Positions 35,356 through 46,083 of a stretch of 64,000 bases of DNA are shown piece by piece. The stretch is from Sabethes cyaneus (Eukaryota > Arthropoda > Insecta > Diptera > Culicidae). Where the stretch lies: contig NC_071355.1 of assembly GCF_943734655.1 (NCBI RefSeq), positions 210,203,103 through 210,267,102 on the forward strand, written 5' to 3'. The notes under the pieces are model-generated. The model made no database searches, was not told where the DNA came from, and saw only the letters and a program-made list of their open reading frames with translations. The stretch's first letter is position 1; the number at the start of each line of letters is the position of its first letter. The translations under genes were made by a program, and so were the position numbers.

Positions 35356-36431
35356 CTGCAGAAGAGATAAGAATTTCAAGAAAGATTTTATTGAAATTGT
35401 CAAATTTTTTGGTTCTCTATTCTTTTAGTATGCTAAATGTAACTAAAACAGACAAAATTTTTATAACATTTCTGTTAACATAATGGGTAAGACCTGTCAA
35501 AGGTAGTTACAATCAACTAGCGAGTTTTGTGAAACTAAATTGTGCCTGGAGTCAGCTCTCCTCAAAAGCATTGAAAGCACCAAGAAAATTATGTTTCCAT
35601 TATTGTTATTATTTGGGTTTCGTATCGTTCTCCAATCCTCAGCCAGTTCTCACTATTGACTCCTGACCGCAACCGGAGCGGAGACACCCAGCCGTCAGCT
35701 AATTAAACAGATATTGAAAACAAACCCCATCTCTCTATATAGGACAGTCAATGTCTTCTGAAAAGCAACCACTCACAGCCATTTCAGCTTCATAATAAAC
35801 CCTTCCGTCTCGTTCTAAATTTGCCAACAAGCGAGGAAATGGGCTGCGAGAAAGTTCGTTAAGAAACGGAATCGATTTGTCGTCGGCTATAAGGAACAGC
35901 TTGGCAGTTTTGCTTCTTCTCGTCGGGCCGGCCACGTCGTCGGTCTTGGGAAATGATTCAGTTTTTTTCCTCTTTTTCTTCTTCTGATGTTGAACCAAGA
36001 GTTGTATGTACCTAACCATAGTGAAGCTGTATGCTGCCATGGTAACCACCGTACCATTGCTACCAGTTTTCCCCAACCACCCAGGCTTCGCGGCAGCATT
36101 TGTGTTAGTACCGACCGACACAGCCAGACGCTCGGGTGGTGAATGGGGTAGGTACCGAGAAAGATTCGTCTCCTTGTTTGCGCTGGTTCCTACTGCTGCT
36201 ATTCAGGGTGGTGAAGCGCATGTCTTCACCAGGTTTTCTCTAGCCTGCCATCCAGCGAGCTATGCTATACATCCTTTGACTCCGGCAGTGTTGGTGGCTC
36301 AATTGGAAAACGTGACTTAATTGGGTGAAGGTGGTATGGATGGTATGGATGGATAAAGGTAGTGGTGGCAGTTCCGGTAGTAGGTATCAACCGACGACAA
36401 TGGCTGGCAATGGCGACCAACACACAGCCAC

Positions 36432-36475
<44 letters not shown>
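36432..36475. repeat. GAC trinucleotide microsatellite
   Basis: 44 bases of perfect CGA/GAC repeats within the long T-box intron. Confidence 0.97.
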
Positions 36476-36476
<1 letters not shown>

Positions 36477-37350
36477 TAAAGTTTTCCAGTGTGTGCCAAC
36501 GTGGTGCCGATTTTTAGCATGCAAATGGCTCACGGCAGTGAGGTGTTAGGTTGATAAATTAGGTACGAAGCATCAACTTATGCGCACTCTTTCAACGGTA
36601 CACACAACGCAACGAGCCGAGCGTAATGATGCTTGGTTACGTTTAAAACCGAAAGTTGTAAAAGGCTCGTTGCCTTGGACTTGGACAGAGGGCCTGTTGA
36701 TCAACGGCTTTCTGCTTCAATCATTCGTTCGGGAAGATTTTACTAAGATAAGATGCGCAATTCTGGAATATTTTCGGCTATAAATATTAATGTATGTACC
36801 ATGTATGTTCGTATACGGTATATAAAAGGCAAACCCAGCGAAGATACAAATGCGGAAACCGGTTGCTTGTAAATAGAAGTCAATGAAATTTGTTTCCTTT
36901 ACACCTACTTTGGGGATTAGACAAGATGTGATGGGCCGCTGATACTGCTGAGGCAAAATCGAAGGTGAGAATGTGTTAGGTTGCCGAAATAAACATAAAA
37001 TTAGGATTCATTTACCCCAACTTTTGTACATTTGGTTTGGACCACACGGTTGGAATACTCTTGGCATGACCCGTGCGAAACACTGTTCGCATACGGATAG
37101 AAGGTGTGAGAGCGGGTAGAGCTTCAATACAATATTTTTTTCTGATAAACTAATCAAAATATCTTATTTATTAACAAAATTGTTAAAATCAGCTCAATGA
37201 ATAAAAAGCTATAATTTACAAAAATGGTAGGTTCGAGCGTCACCTATATTAGTCTATACTATGAGCCTAATGCAAGAGTTTTCAGTTTATTAAAATTTTC
37301 ATTTTTCATATGAAACATTTAATTCATGCACAAGAAACAAGTTAGCCTGA

Positions 37351-37484
37351 TTTTTTTTTTTTGTTAGATTATAGTCACTTTAGGCTTATGTCATTCGTGA
37401 CTTCTGCGGGGCTGGGATTTGAACCCGGGGCTTCGGCGTGAGAGGCGTGAGTTCTAACCACTACGCCGGGACTGACCCCTGAAT
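37351..37484 (-). mobile_element. tRNA-derived SINE, type A, with target duplication
   Basis: On the minus strand: box A GTAGTGGTTAGAAC, box B GGGTTCAAATCCC, a short body ending in CTATAATCTAAC and an A-tail (T12 at the left). The target duplication AAGTTAGCCTGA flanks it at 37,339-37,350 and 37,485-37,496. Confidence 0.92.
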
Positions 37485-37550
37485 AAGTTAGCCTGATTGC
37501 TAGAGTCAATAAAAAAGAGAAAGAATTTTTTTTTTTCAAAATTTTGGGAA

Positions 37551-37870
37551 CATTTTATCTCAGAAGCGAACACCAAAGCGAAAAATAAAAAATACGAAAG
37601 ATTATTTCACAGGCAACGGTTTCAAAAGGTCCAATGTGCAAATGAGAGATCCTCTTCGCGTCACGGCGGCATAAATGCGCTTGAATGCGTCTATTTTGCA
37701 TGAAACGGTTGCTGGCGTTATTATCTAGCTCATCCTTGAGAAAAATAGGGTTGAAATGCATGGAAATGCAATAAGCATAAGAAAAGAAACACAAAGAGAA
37801 TCTCTCATTTGCACATTGGACTTTTTGACATGTTGGTCGGGATTTTCTAAAAAGGAGTTTATTTTCCAAA
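37551..37870. mobile_element. Palindromic element family 3, diverged copy
   Basis: Inner inverted repeat GTGCAAATGAGAGATCCTCT (near 37,637) / AGAGAATCTCTCATTTGCAC (near 37,795). Contains GCATGAAACGGTTGCTGGCG, shared with 50,310-50,795. Outer arms are too diverged to define ends. Confidence 0.65.
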
Positions 37871-38239
37871 ACTCACAACTTTCGAACCAAATCGGTGTAT
37901 TTTTTGATACTGTTTCAGTTTTTCGATAATACGAAAAAGCTTTACAACCGACCTGAACCAGGTGCTTTCTTATATTTTAAGTTTTGTTGATTTTTTTAGG
38001 TAAAATTTCGATTTCACCAAAATATCAAAAAAAACTTAAAATATGAAATTGTACGGTGACTAACTCTATCAATATAAGGTGCTTTCATCGATTCCAACGA
38101 AACTGGAGACGCGTAGTTACTTTTACCCTACAGCGCCGGGCTCTTGAACTAGATAATACCTGATTACCATGTTCATTCATTTTTAAAGTGTTGTCCAATT
38201 GACGGGAAGAATTCTGCGTTGTACAATAGTCATTCGTTC

Positions 38240-38610
38240 CGATTGAATCAAAAATCCAAGATCCTAAGAATCTAAGAGTCGGAGAGTCAAGAATCCAAAA
38301 GTCCAAGAATAAAAAAAATCAAGAATTCAAGAAGAATCCGTTCAAGAAGAATCTAAGAATCCGTTGATTAAAGAATTTAAGAATCCAAAATTTAAAGACC
38401 CAATAATTCGATGATACAGGAATTCAAAAGTTCAAGAATCGAAGAGCCTCGAAATCTAAGAATTAATGAAATTATAATGTCGAGAATGTAAAACTCCTAA
38501 AATCCAGGAGTCAAAAAATCGAATCGTTCAAAAATTCAAGAATCCGAGAATTAAAGACACTAACAGTCCAAGAAATCAAGAATATAAGAATGCACGAATA
38601 CAATAAACCT
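38240..38610. repeat. Degenerate AAGAATCC array
   Basis: Over 20 variants of AAGAATCCAAGAAT. A short patch of the same motif occurs at 40,385-40,460. Confidence 0.75.
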
Positions 38611-38685
38611 GCTGGGGGAGATGCATTAGCCTTCGCCCCCTCCCCAATCTTTCGCCACCCAGGTAAAAGTTGCTTTTATTATATA

Positions 38686-39627
38686 CTAGCTGACCCGACA
38701 AACTTCATATTGCCACAAATTAAACTGTGTTGTACATAAATCCTAAATCTCGGATGACCTTTGTCACAATCTTGAGTTTTGCAAGTTTCTGGGGAGTAAA
38801 ATAGAAAACAATTCCCACCACTGGACTATGGGCAAAAACGAGAGAAACTACGGACGCAATTAAGATACGGCCTGCAGGCTTATAAAATATAGGTGATTTT
38901 ATGTAAAATTTTCCGGAGAATCGCGTGGTGCCGACCCCTTTCCTGTTTATCATCGGGAAGTGCCCCATGTTGCTCATTTTCCCCTATTTTTAATATTTTT
39001 CGCCCTTATTGGACTGTTCCAAGCAAGGTTTTGAGAAAACAAAAGCTAAAAACCTACAAATTTTGCGTACAAAAGTCCGCAGAATCGAATAGGGCTTATC
39101 CCATTTAGTTTAGAGCACTTTTTTTTGGTTGAGCTCCCATTATTAAACCGACCATACCAAAGGGGAATTCAACCAAAAAAATTAATGTGCTCTAAAACTT
39201 ATGGGATAAGCCCTATTCGATTTTGCGGACTTTTTTACACAAAATGATTAGGTTTTTAACTTTTGTTTTCTCAAAGCCTTGCTTGGGACAGTCCAATAAG
39301 GATGAAAAATATTAAAAATAGGGGAAAATGAGCAAAATGGGGCACTTCCCGATGATAAACAGGAAAGGGATTGTTACCACGCGATTCTCCGGAAAATTTT
39401 ACACAAAATCACCTATATTTTATAAGCCTGCAGGCCGTATCTTAATTGCGTCCGTTTTTTCTCTCGTTTTTGCACCCCGTTCATGCCCAGAACTCATCAA
39501 CTATCATAACCTTCCCTGGCCCCAAAAACCCTTATATGCAAATTTTCACGCCGATCGATTCAGTTGTTTTCGATTCTATACGGAGCATAAGGACAGACAG
39601 ACAGAAATCTATTTTTATAGGTATAGA
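38686..39627 (-). mobile_element. Helitron-like nonautonomous element, copy 3, hosting a foldback element
   Basis: Both ends match copy 1: CTAGCTGACCCGACAAACTT at 38,686 preceded by A, and GGTATAGA followed by T at 39,627. The interior is interrupted from about 38,828 to 39,470 by a palindromic element. Outside that insert the remaining sequence aligns with copy 1 (CTCGGATGACC..TTTGTCACAATC). Confidence 0.6.
38828..39470. mobile_element. Palindromic foldback element inside Helitron-like copy 3
   Basis: Two arms of about 300 bases are inverted copies: 38,828-39,120 and 39,180-39,470, separated by about 60 bases. The outer ends share GCAAAAACGAGAGAAA. The arms translate to nearly the same peptide on opposite strands (MGHFPMINRKG), which is why matching open frames appear there; they are not genes. 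The host Helitron-like sequence continues on both sides. Confidence 0.8.
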
Positions 39628-40489
39628 TCTCAACCTTTAGGCCTTGTAATAAAATATATAGCTCCTTTCAAAACACCAAATCTATTTTCGTGTTATATCA
39701 ATTGCGTAGAATTTTGTAATTTATTTATGTTGAAATTTTTAACTTTAAAATGCCGCCACTATTTTCATACTAAACAACACTATTTTCTTCGGATGTAGAA
39801 AACTGAGCTTATTTTGAGATGCTGGGAAATAGTATAAATTAATGGTATTTGTGATACGTTTTATCTGTGACATTTTTCGAAATAGCACAAAAACATTTTG
39901 AAGTGCATTAACGCGTAATAATGGTGAATTTTAGAGAGATTTTATTGCTTTTAAAAGAGGGCGAAAAATAGCACACATAAATTCGATGTTCTAGTCTTTC
40001 GTCTCCGTGTTTAAATCATAATAAAAAATTAGTGACAGCCTATAATTAGTTGGATTTTCTGTTTTATCGCCTATTTTATTTGTTAGTAATGCAAATGCAA
40101 GTAAATATGCAAAATAACTACATTTTTGCGAGTGATAAATTCACAAAATCATATAGGTTATTCCATAACAAATGACCCAAGAAATATGCAACATGATGCT
40201 GTGATAACGACAACCCCTGGAAACGTATGGAAGCACTAATTCAATTGCGGTGCAAAAATCGAATAATATCGGAAAAAAGAAAAGGCGAGTCTTATTCATT
40301 CATATTAAGGTCCAGGAATCCTCAAAACAATTAAATTTGTATATTTCTATATAAAAACGTCTTTCCGCATTCCATATCCCAGCATTCAAAACTCGAGGAG
40401 TCCAAAATTTTAGGAATCGAAAAGTACAAGAATTCACGAATCCGAGAATTAAAGAGCTCTACTTTAAAAAGAGAGAGATCCAAGGCGGC

Positions 40490-41520
40490 TCTTGTCATAT
40501 TAAGAATTCCTCTCCACTATACTCGGTCCTAGACCACTCGTCGCCAATTCGTTGCACGTATCGACACATGCAAGTCGGCTTCAACCATGTCGTGCCATTA
40601 AGCATGTTGGGTCCCTCTATTCCTGCTGCCGGTGTGGTTCTTGAAGAGAACGGATTTCACAGTACAGCCGTCCGGCATCATTACGACGAGGCCGGCCCAC
40701 TTTCACCAGGTGTACGGAATCTCTTCAAGCAGTGTCTGCAAACTCATGGTTCATACACCTACGCCGCTCTCCGCTACCCGTTTGTACTCCGCCAAAAACA
40801 ATCAGCAACACCTTTCGTTTAAATACGGTAAGTGCGCGTATGTTTTCCGAAAGCAAAGTTACTGTCTCAAGTCTGTTGAGGAGTACCAATTTGATTAGTG
40901 CTTTGTACATGGTCAACTTTGTGCGGCGGCGTGTACTCTTTAATTGAAGCGTCTTGCGGAGCGAAAAGTAGGTTCGACTCCCAGCTTGAATGCGTCGTTG
41001 AATCTCCTTACTCGTTTTATTGTCGGCGGTGACCAGAGATTGCAAATATGCGAACTCGTTAACCACGTCAGGTTGCTAGCCATCTTAGTCCGTGGGAGGT
41101 AAACGTTGCTTATCTGGAGCCTCATTCTACCATATATTTGGTTTTCGGTACATTGATCGCCGTCCCAAGGTTTCTAATAATGATGTCGAGGTCGTTTGTG
41201 AAGGCTAGGAGTTGGTTACTCTTGTTGAAGATCGTTCCTCTCGTTTCAGAGCCCGCTCACCGGATTACACCTGCAATAGCGATGTTAAACCACATACAGG
41301 TCAATCCATCCCCGAAACACATACGTAGCACATCACTCGCTACAGGTTAGCTTTGATCAGCTGCGTCAGTTTGTCCGTAAAATTGTTCTCGCGCATTATC
41401 TACCATAGGTGTTCGCACTTGACTGTATCGTATGCTGCCCTAAAATCCACGAAAATATGATGCGTGGATACGTTGCACTCTCAACATTTCTGGAGGATTT
41501 GTCGGAGAGTGACAATTCCC
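40490..41520 (-). pseudogene. RTE-like non-LTR relic
   Basis: Minus-strand traces: HHIFVDFRAAYDTVK, LWQIMRENNFTDKLTQLIKA, GLKRGIKSFIRVA-like decayed palm, then VNEFAYLQSLVTADNKTSKE, IQRRIQAGSRTYFSLRKTL, TMYKALIKLVLLNRLETVTL and SENIRALTVFKRKV. Stops and frameshifts throughout. Same subfamily as the 55.86 kb copy. Confidence 0.75.
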
Positions 41521-41904
41521 CCTATAACTACTGATTTCAGGTACGGCTATTTGTCCATTTAGCACCTATATACTACGGGGTTTGGTACTATTCAATCGTG
41601 TCCGAAATACTGCGTGTCCTACTCTGACTAATAAGAACACGCTGAACTCGGAAATTGGCGACATTTCATGAGTTGACAATTAAATGTCTGAAATCAAAAT
41701 CATATGTCTGTTTGTTACTATCATGATATACGATTGAGTTACAACTTTTGCGCACATTAGTAAGATTCTGAATTTGTTAAAGGGACATGAATGACTATAA
41801 CTTTTGAAAAATTCATTATTTTTTTATTTCAGATTTTGATTCTGCAGTCTTTTTCGCTTATTTTGATACTAATTTTGTAATTTTGATGATGCGACCACGG
41901 AAAA

Positions 41905-42222
41905 TGGCCAGTGGTTGTCTCCACCATCGGGTCCGTGATATTTAACATAGCGAAATACCTTGCGAGCGTGATAGGGAAAATCGTGGGTCATAACGATTTC
42001 CACGTCCACAATAGCTTTCAGTTCGCAGAACAAGTCACAGGAGTGCAGTTCGCAGAGGAGGACGTTCTCTTCTTCTTAGACGTTACAGCACTGTTCACAA
42101 GCATACCAATCGATCACGCTATGGAGTGTTTGATTGAACGATGGCCAGAAATTACGAAACACACTGCTATCGACAAAGAAAGTTTTCTCGCCATCGTCAA
42201 ATTGGTTTTAGAGTCAACCTTC
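41905..42222 (+). pseudogene. Penelope-like element polyprotein, part 1 (RT)
   Basis: PVVSTIGSVIFNIAKYLASV, IIGKIVGHNDFHV-type region, NSFQFAEQVTGVQFAEEDVL, FFLDVTALFTSIPIDHAMEC and LVLESTFF are reverse transcriptase blocks of Penelope-like elements (the LDVTALFTS block holds the first catalytic Asp). The frame is open to 42,222, where a Jockey fragment has inserted. The N-terminal part of the protein is missing. Confidence 0.88.
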
Positions 42223-43180
42223 TTTTTATTGTTTTATTGTTTTATTGTTTTATTGTTTTACAACCCATCTGACTTAAAGTCTAAATGAAGTACTAATAAC
42301 ACTAATAATAATCTACGACAATTGCATTGTCACCAAACGCTTGAACTTATTCAACGGTTCACCGAATTCAAAATACTCCTCTACTTGTTTGAAAGTTTTT
42401 ATACACGATGCCACTGGTTCATTGCGGCCAAATTCAGTGCGGTGAAATCTGTTAGTCAGCAGTGACGTCGGTCTCAGAGTCCTTTGAGATGCTCGAAAGT
42501 TTAAGAGCGACAGCAACTTTGGACAATCAATCTCGCCATTCAGCAGTTTGGCCACGAACAACGCCTGTTGCACCTTACACCGACACTCAAGTGTATCGAG
42601 ACCAAGCAAACGACAGCGGTCAGGATATGGGGGTAAGTTATCTGGATCACGCCAAGGCAGATTCCGTAGAGCCAATCGTATAAACCTTCTTTGCACTCGT
42701 TCAATTCGAAGGTTCCAATAGAGCTGGTGCGGTGTCCAAATCAGACAAGCGTTTTCAAGAATCGGACGGACTAACGCGCAATAGAGTGCTTTGAAACAAT
42801 GTGGATCATTGAAATCTCGTCCAATTTTGGCGATAAATCCCAGCTGACGGGTAGCTTTTGAAATTATCATCGCACGATGCCGATCAAACGCCATTTTCGG
42901 GTCTAATGTGACACCAAGATCGTTAACGCATTCAACCCTTTTTAATATTTGATCATCAATTCTATAATCGAATGCTATCGGCGATTTGATACGATGAAAT
43001 GTCATTACCTCACATTTAGCAGTGCTGATAGTCAAGTAGTTTGATTTCCACCAGTTCACAAATGTATCCAAAAGTGTCTGAAGACGACGACAATCCTCGA
43101 TGCAACGAATCGTCAAGTAAATTTTAAGATCATCAGCATATACCAGTCTGCACCAAGTTCCTAGAGCAGAGGCAGCGTCG
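42223..43180 (-). mobile_element. Jockey-clade fragment inserted in the Penelope-like element
   Basis: This 5'-truncated insertion reads on the minus strand. The coding part (42,313-43,180, no stop) begins LGTWCRLVYADDLKIYLTIR with the YADD active site, then LLDTFVNWWKSNYLTISTAK, ECVNDLGVTLDPKMAF, IISKATRQLGFIAKIGRDF, LYCALVRPILENACLIWTP and WNLRIERVQRRFIRLALR, all standard Jockey RT thumb and C-terminal blocks. It ends with a CAATAAAA-repeat tail at 42,261-42,223. The open frame implies a fairly recent insertion. Only about 290 codons of the ORF2 C-terminus are present. Confidence 0.9.
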
Positions 43181-44290
43181 TACAAAGGGAAAATTTTCCA
43201 ACAGACCTTTGGGACCCCTATGGGGTCACCTTTATCCCCGGCAATTGCAGACCTTGTAATGAAGCGGTTATAACAAAATCGCATAGAAACACTCAAATCG
43301 CAACAAATAAACTTGAAACACTACCGCCGTTGCGTAGATGATTGTTTTTGCATTGCTAACACTAACCACGTTGCTGAGATCTTACGCACCTTCAATGAAT
43401 ATAATGACAAACTACGCTTTACTATTGAAAACGAGCTGGAAAGCAAACTAAAGTTCCTAGATATGATGATCATAAGAACAAACAATCATTTAGAAATGTC
43501 TTGAATGCCGAAATATGTCGACGGGAGATACTTAACACGGCGATCGTACGGATAGATCGTGCGATTAAACTGTCCGACGAGTACAACCGTCTTCAGGCAA
43601 TACGCACAGCTAAAAGTATGTTGGAATCGAATAATTATCCACAATGGTTCATCAACCGGCTTACTAAGCAACGAACCCACAAACATTACAGCAGCCTTAT
43701 CACTGTCGAAAAGCCTCAGATCAAATATGCATCTAGCACTTCCATACCGGGAAAACTCAGTGAAAAACTTAGCAAAATATTACGCAAGCATGACATCCAG
43801 CTTGCCTACAAACCTAAAAACAAAGTTAAACAGAACGTGTATAGTAAGCTGAAGGATCCTATCGCACCAGGGAAGCAGACAAACGTCAAATACGCCATCC
43901 CGTGTGGTACTGACGACGGCAAAGTATACATCGGGCAGACAGGGAGTCTAACTTTCTCCTCTTTCTGAGGATAGCGGAACACAAGAACGACAAAAAGAAG
44001 AAGGATGCTAGAACTGAACTAGCACAACACACTATCCATGATGGCCACCTCTTCAAATTTGACGACCCGAATAGTTGCAAGAATGGACGACCAGGAGACC
44101 AGACTCACAGCAGAGGTATTTCACATTAAAGTGCTCGGTGAAGATAGAACGGTCAACCTGCAGCGTGAATGTAGAAATTTCAACACAGCATACGACGGGT
44201 TAACACCAAAACTCCGTCGCATACAAACGAAAAACAACCCAACCCACGGGGGATCAACACAACAGAGAACCGAGGATACCACGGAATAGA
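43181..44290 (+). pseudogene. Penelope-like element polyprotein, part 2 (RT and GIY-YIG endonuclease)
   Basis: The frame resumes YKGKIFQQTFGTPMGSPLSP, AIADLVM, then RRCVDDCFCIANTN (catalytic VDD) and LKFLDMMIIRTNNHLEM. After a frameshift and deletion it continues LSDEYNRLQAIRTAKSMLES, NNYPQWFINRLTKQRTHK, KLSKILRKHDIQLAYKPKNK, VKYAIPCGTDDGKVYIGQTG (the GIY-YIG core), RIAEHKNDKKKKDARTELAQ, HTIHDGHLFKFDDPN and TAEVFHIKVLGEDRTVNLQ. RT plus GIY-YIG defines Penelope-like elements. Two frameshifts near 43,503 and 43,968 make it dead. Confidence 0.92.
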
Positions 44291-44482
44291 CATTGAACGC
44301 TTAAAATAACTAGACGTACCTGTTTTGTAAGTGCAAGATTCGTGTTAATTTAGATTTGTGTTATTGTAAATTGTATCATAACTGTTCACTTTATATTGAC
44401 AAGAAGCTCGTTAGTTTTTGTAAAAAATCATTGTGTAATTGTGAAATATTAAAATTAAAATAAAATAAAATTTTACACTTCC

Positions 44483-44534
44483 GCAGGCGTCCGAAGATGG
44501 CCGAAAGAATGCAGTAGGCCGAAACGTGTCGCGC
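44483..44534 (+). ncRNA. Hammerhead-ribozyme-like motif of the Penelope-like element
   Basis: CCGAAGA (core CUGANGA with U to C), stem II TGGCC..GGCC, then GAAAC, in the arrangement known for hammerheads in Penelope-like elements. It lies 3' of the ORF. The altered core probably abolishes cleavage. Confidence 0.6.
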
Positions 44535-44723
44535 ATAAAACAAACATAGTTATCATTTCACCGGAAAGAATCAAGCAATCTCAAATCTTAAAAAAAAAGT
44601 TTCTTTCGATACGTTGTGTAGTTTCTGAGAAAAAGGTACATAAAGTTTGAAAATCGTGGTTTTTCAGGAGCGGCGTTTTATTCCGTCGAGCTTGTTCCAC
44701 GCCGCACTGGAATGCTTATGTGC

Positions 44724-44915
44724 ACACTTAAAATAAAGAACCGAAATCAGCTAAATTTTGCCGAGATTTAGACAGCCGAGCGTTCGGTAAAATTTTTTAT
44801 GATGCCAAACGTTAGTAAAAGTCCGTCAACGTCGATTTGCAAAATCGAAATTTTCACCGAGCGGTCGGCTGTTCAAATCTCGGAAAATTTTGCCGAGTTT
44901 TTTAAGTGTGTGTAT
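44724..44915. mobile_element. Palindromic MITE (CACACTTAAAA ends)
   Basis: Inverted arms: CACACTTAAAATAAAGAACC, AATTTTGCCGAGATTTAGAC, GCCGAGCG on the left; CGAGCGGTCGGC, AAATCTCGG, AAATTTTGCCGAG, TTTTTAAGTGTG on the right. About 190 bases. Confidence 0.8.
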
Positions 44916-45439
44916 GATCGGTTTTCGGCCACTTCCCGTGGTCGGATTATTACAAAATTAGTATCGAAATAAGCGGAAAAGACTGCAGAATCAAATTCTG
45001 TAATAAAAGATTTTGTTATAAATTTTTCAAAAATTCGTTTATGTTCCCTTAAGAGATATTTACGATAATTTTCAAAAGCAGCTGCACGGGGTGCAACCAT
45101 TGATATGTGCAATCAGTCTAAGCTAAGCTAATTTTCAAAAAGCAGCTGCACGAATCACATCAATGATATATGCAAATTTACAATTGCAAACGAACTGGTT
45201 GGAAAAGTTTTCATTTGCACTACTTACTAGAATAGCCGTTTACTCAACTGTGACAACTATCGAAGTATCGAGGCATTATTTTGATTATTTAAGTATTCAA
45301 AGTGCTCTAAAGTTTTTGGAGCGTCTTAGTAGAATATGAAGCCTGAAATCAAATAGTTTTCTTTTTTATTTAATTTCAGGCAAAGTGCTCTGCCGCATTC
45401 AAGTCATTAAATGGTTGTCATTAGCAGAGTTCATTATCG

Positions 45440-45548
45440 GCGAATAACAAGCAGGCTTTCGAGTGTGATTTTAAGGCGGCGTATGATCCAGTTAAACGAA
45501 ATGAGTTGAGCGAAATAAAATCTTGAGCATAGTTTGCAGGACAAAACT
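45440..45548 (+). pseudogene. Short RT remnant hit by the Penelope-derived insertion
   Basis: CDFKAAYDPVKRNELSEIK is the non-LTR RT palm motif of RTE-like elements. A Penelope-derived element interrupts it, with GGGTYACT..TATGGAAGCT continuing at the far side. Confidence 0.5.
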
Positions 45549-45657
45549 AATAATGGGTCACTGTTAATTTGAGATAATCGCCGCCACCACAATGTTTGTT
45601 CGATTTTATCGACGTTTTTCGGCGAAATAATTATAAGAAATTTAAAATACCAGTTAA

Positions 45658-45706
45658 TCCGGACGTTTCGAGCTACTGCTGGTCTTCGCTCATCATCTGC
45701 GGACAC
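45658..45706 (-). ncRNA. Hammerhead-ribozyme-like motif, left flank of Penelope-derived element
   Basis: Minus strand: GTCCGCAGATGATGAGC..GCTCGAAACGTCCGGA. CAGATGA equals CUGAUGA with U to A; stem II GAGC/GCTC and GAAAC follow; GTCCG pairs with CGGA(T/C) as stem I. Confidence 0.62.
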
Positions 45707-46033
45707 TAATACATTATATTGAGCACATTTACCATATAAAACATATTACAAATTCTTAACTTACACTTTTTTCGTCCAATAGGTTCTACTTGGTTTATCT
45801 CTCTCTTTACTTTATCTTACTTTCTCTTTCACTCTCTCGCAAGTTTTTTAATTACAGGGTCATAAGCAGCCTTGAACGTTGCGGAATCTACTTGTCTATT
45901 CACAACATTGTCCTCACCTTTAATTTTAATGTGAAATGTTTCTGCTATTAGTGCAGTGGGTGAGCGAAATAGAAAATAAGATAAAACCAAGAGAAAGATA
46001 AACCAAGCAAAACCTAACATTATAATGTTTTAG

Positions 46034-46083
46034 TGTCCGCAGATGATGAGCGAAGACCAGCAGTAGCTCGAAACGTTCGGACT
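46034..46083 (+). ncRNA. Hammerhead-ribozyme-like motif, right flank of Penelope-derived element
   Basis: GTCCG, CAGATGATGAGC, GCTCGAAACGTTCGGAC: the same core as the left copy with the same U to A change, and a 5-base outer stem GTCCG/CGGAC. Confidence 0.65.

Noticed and set aside
35014..35370. 118-codon open frame on the plus strand
   Set aside because: Shadow of the T-box exon on the opposite strand.
36325..36549. Open frame with poly-Asp
   Set aside because: Explained by the GAC microsatellite.
37380..37484. Genuine tRNA gene
   Set aside because: Boxes are tRNA-like but the acceptor stem is absent and an A-tail plus target duplication show a SINE.
38720..39798. Two mirror-image open frames (MGHFPMINRKG)
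   Set aside because: They are arms of one palindromic element, not a gene pair.
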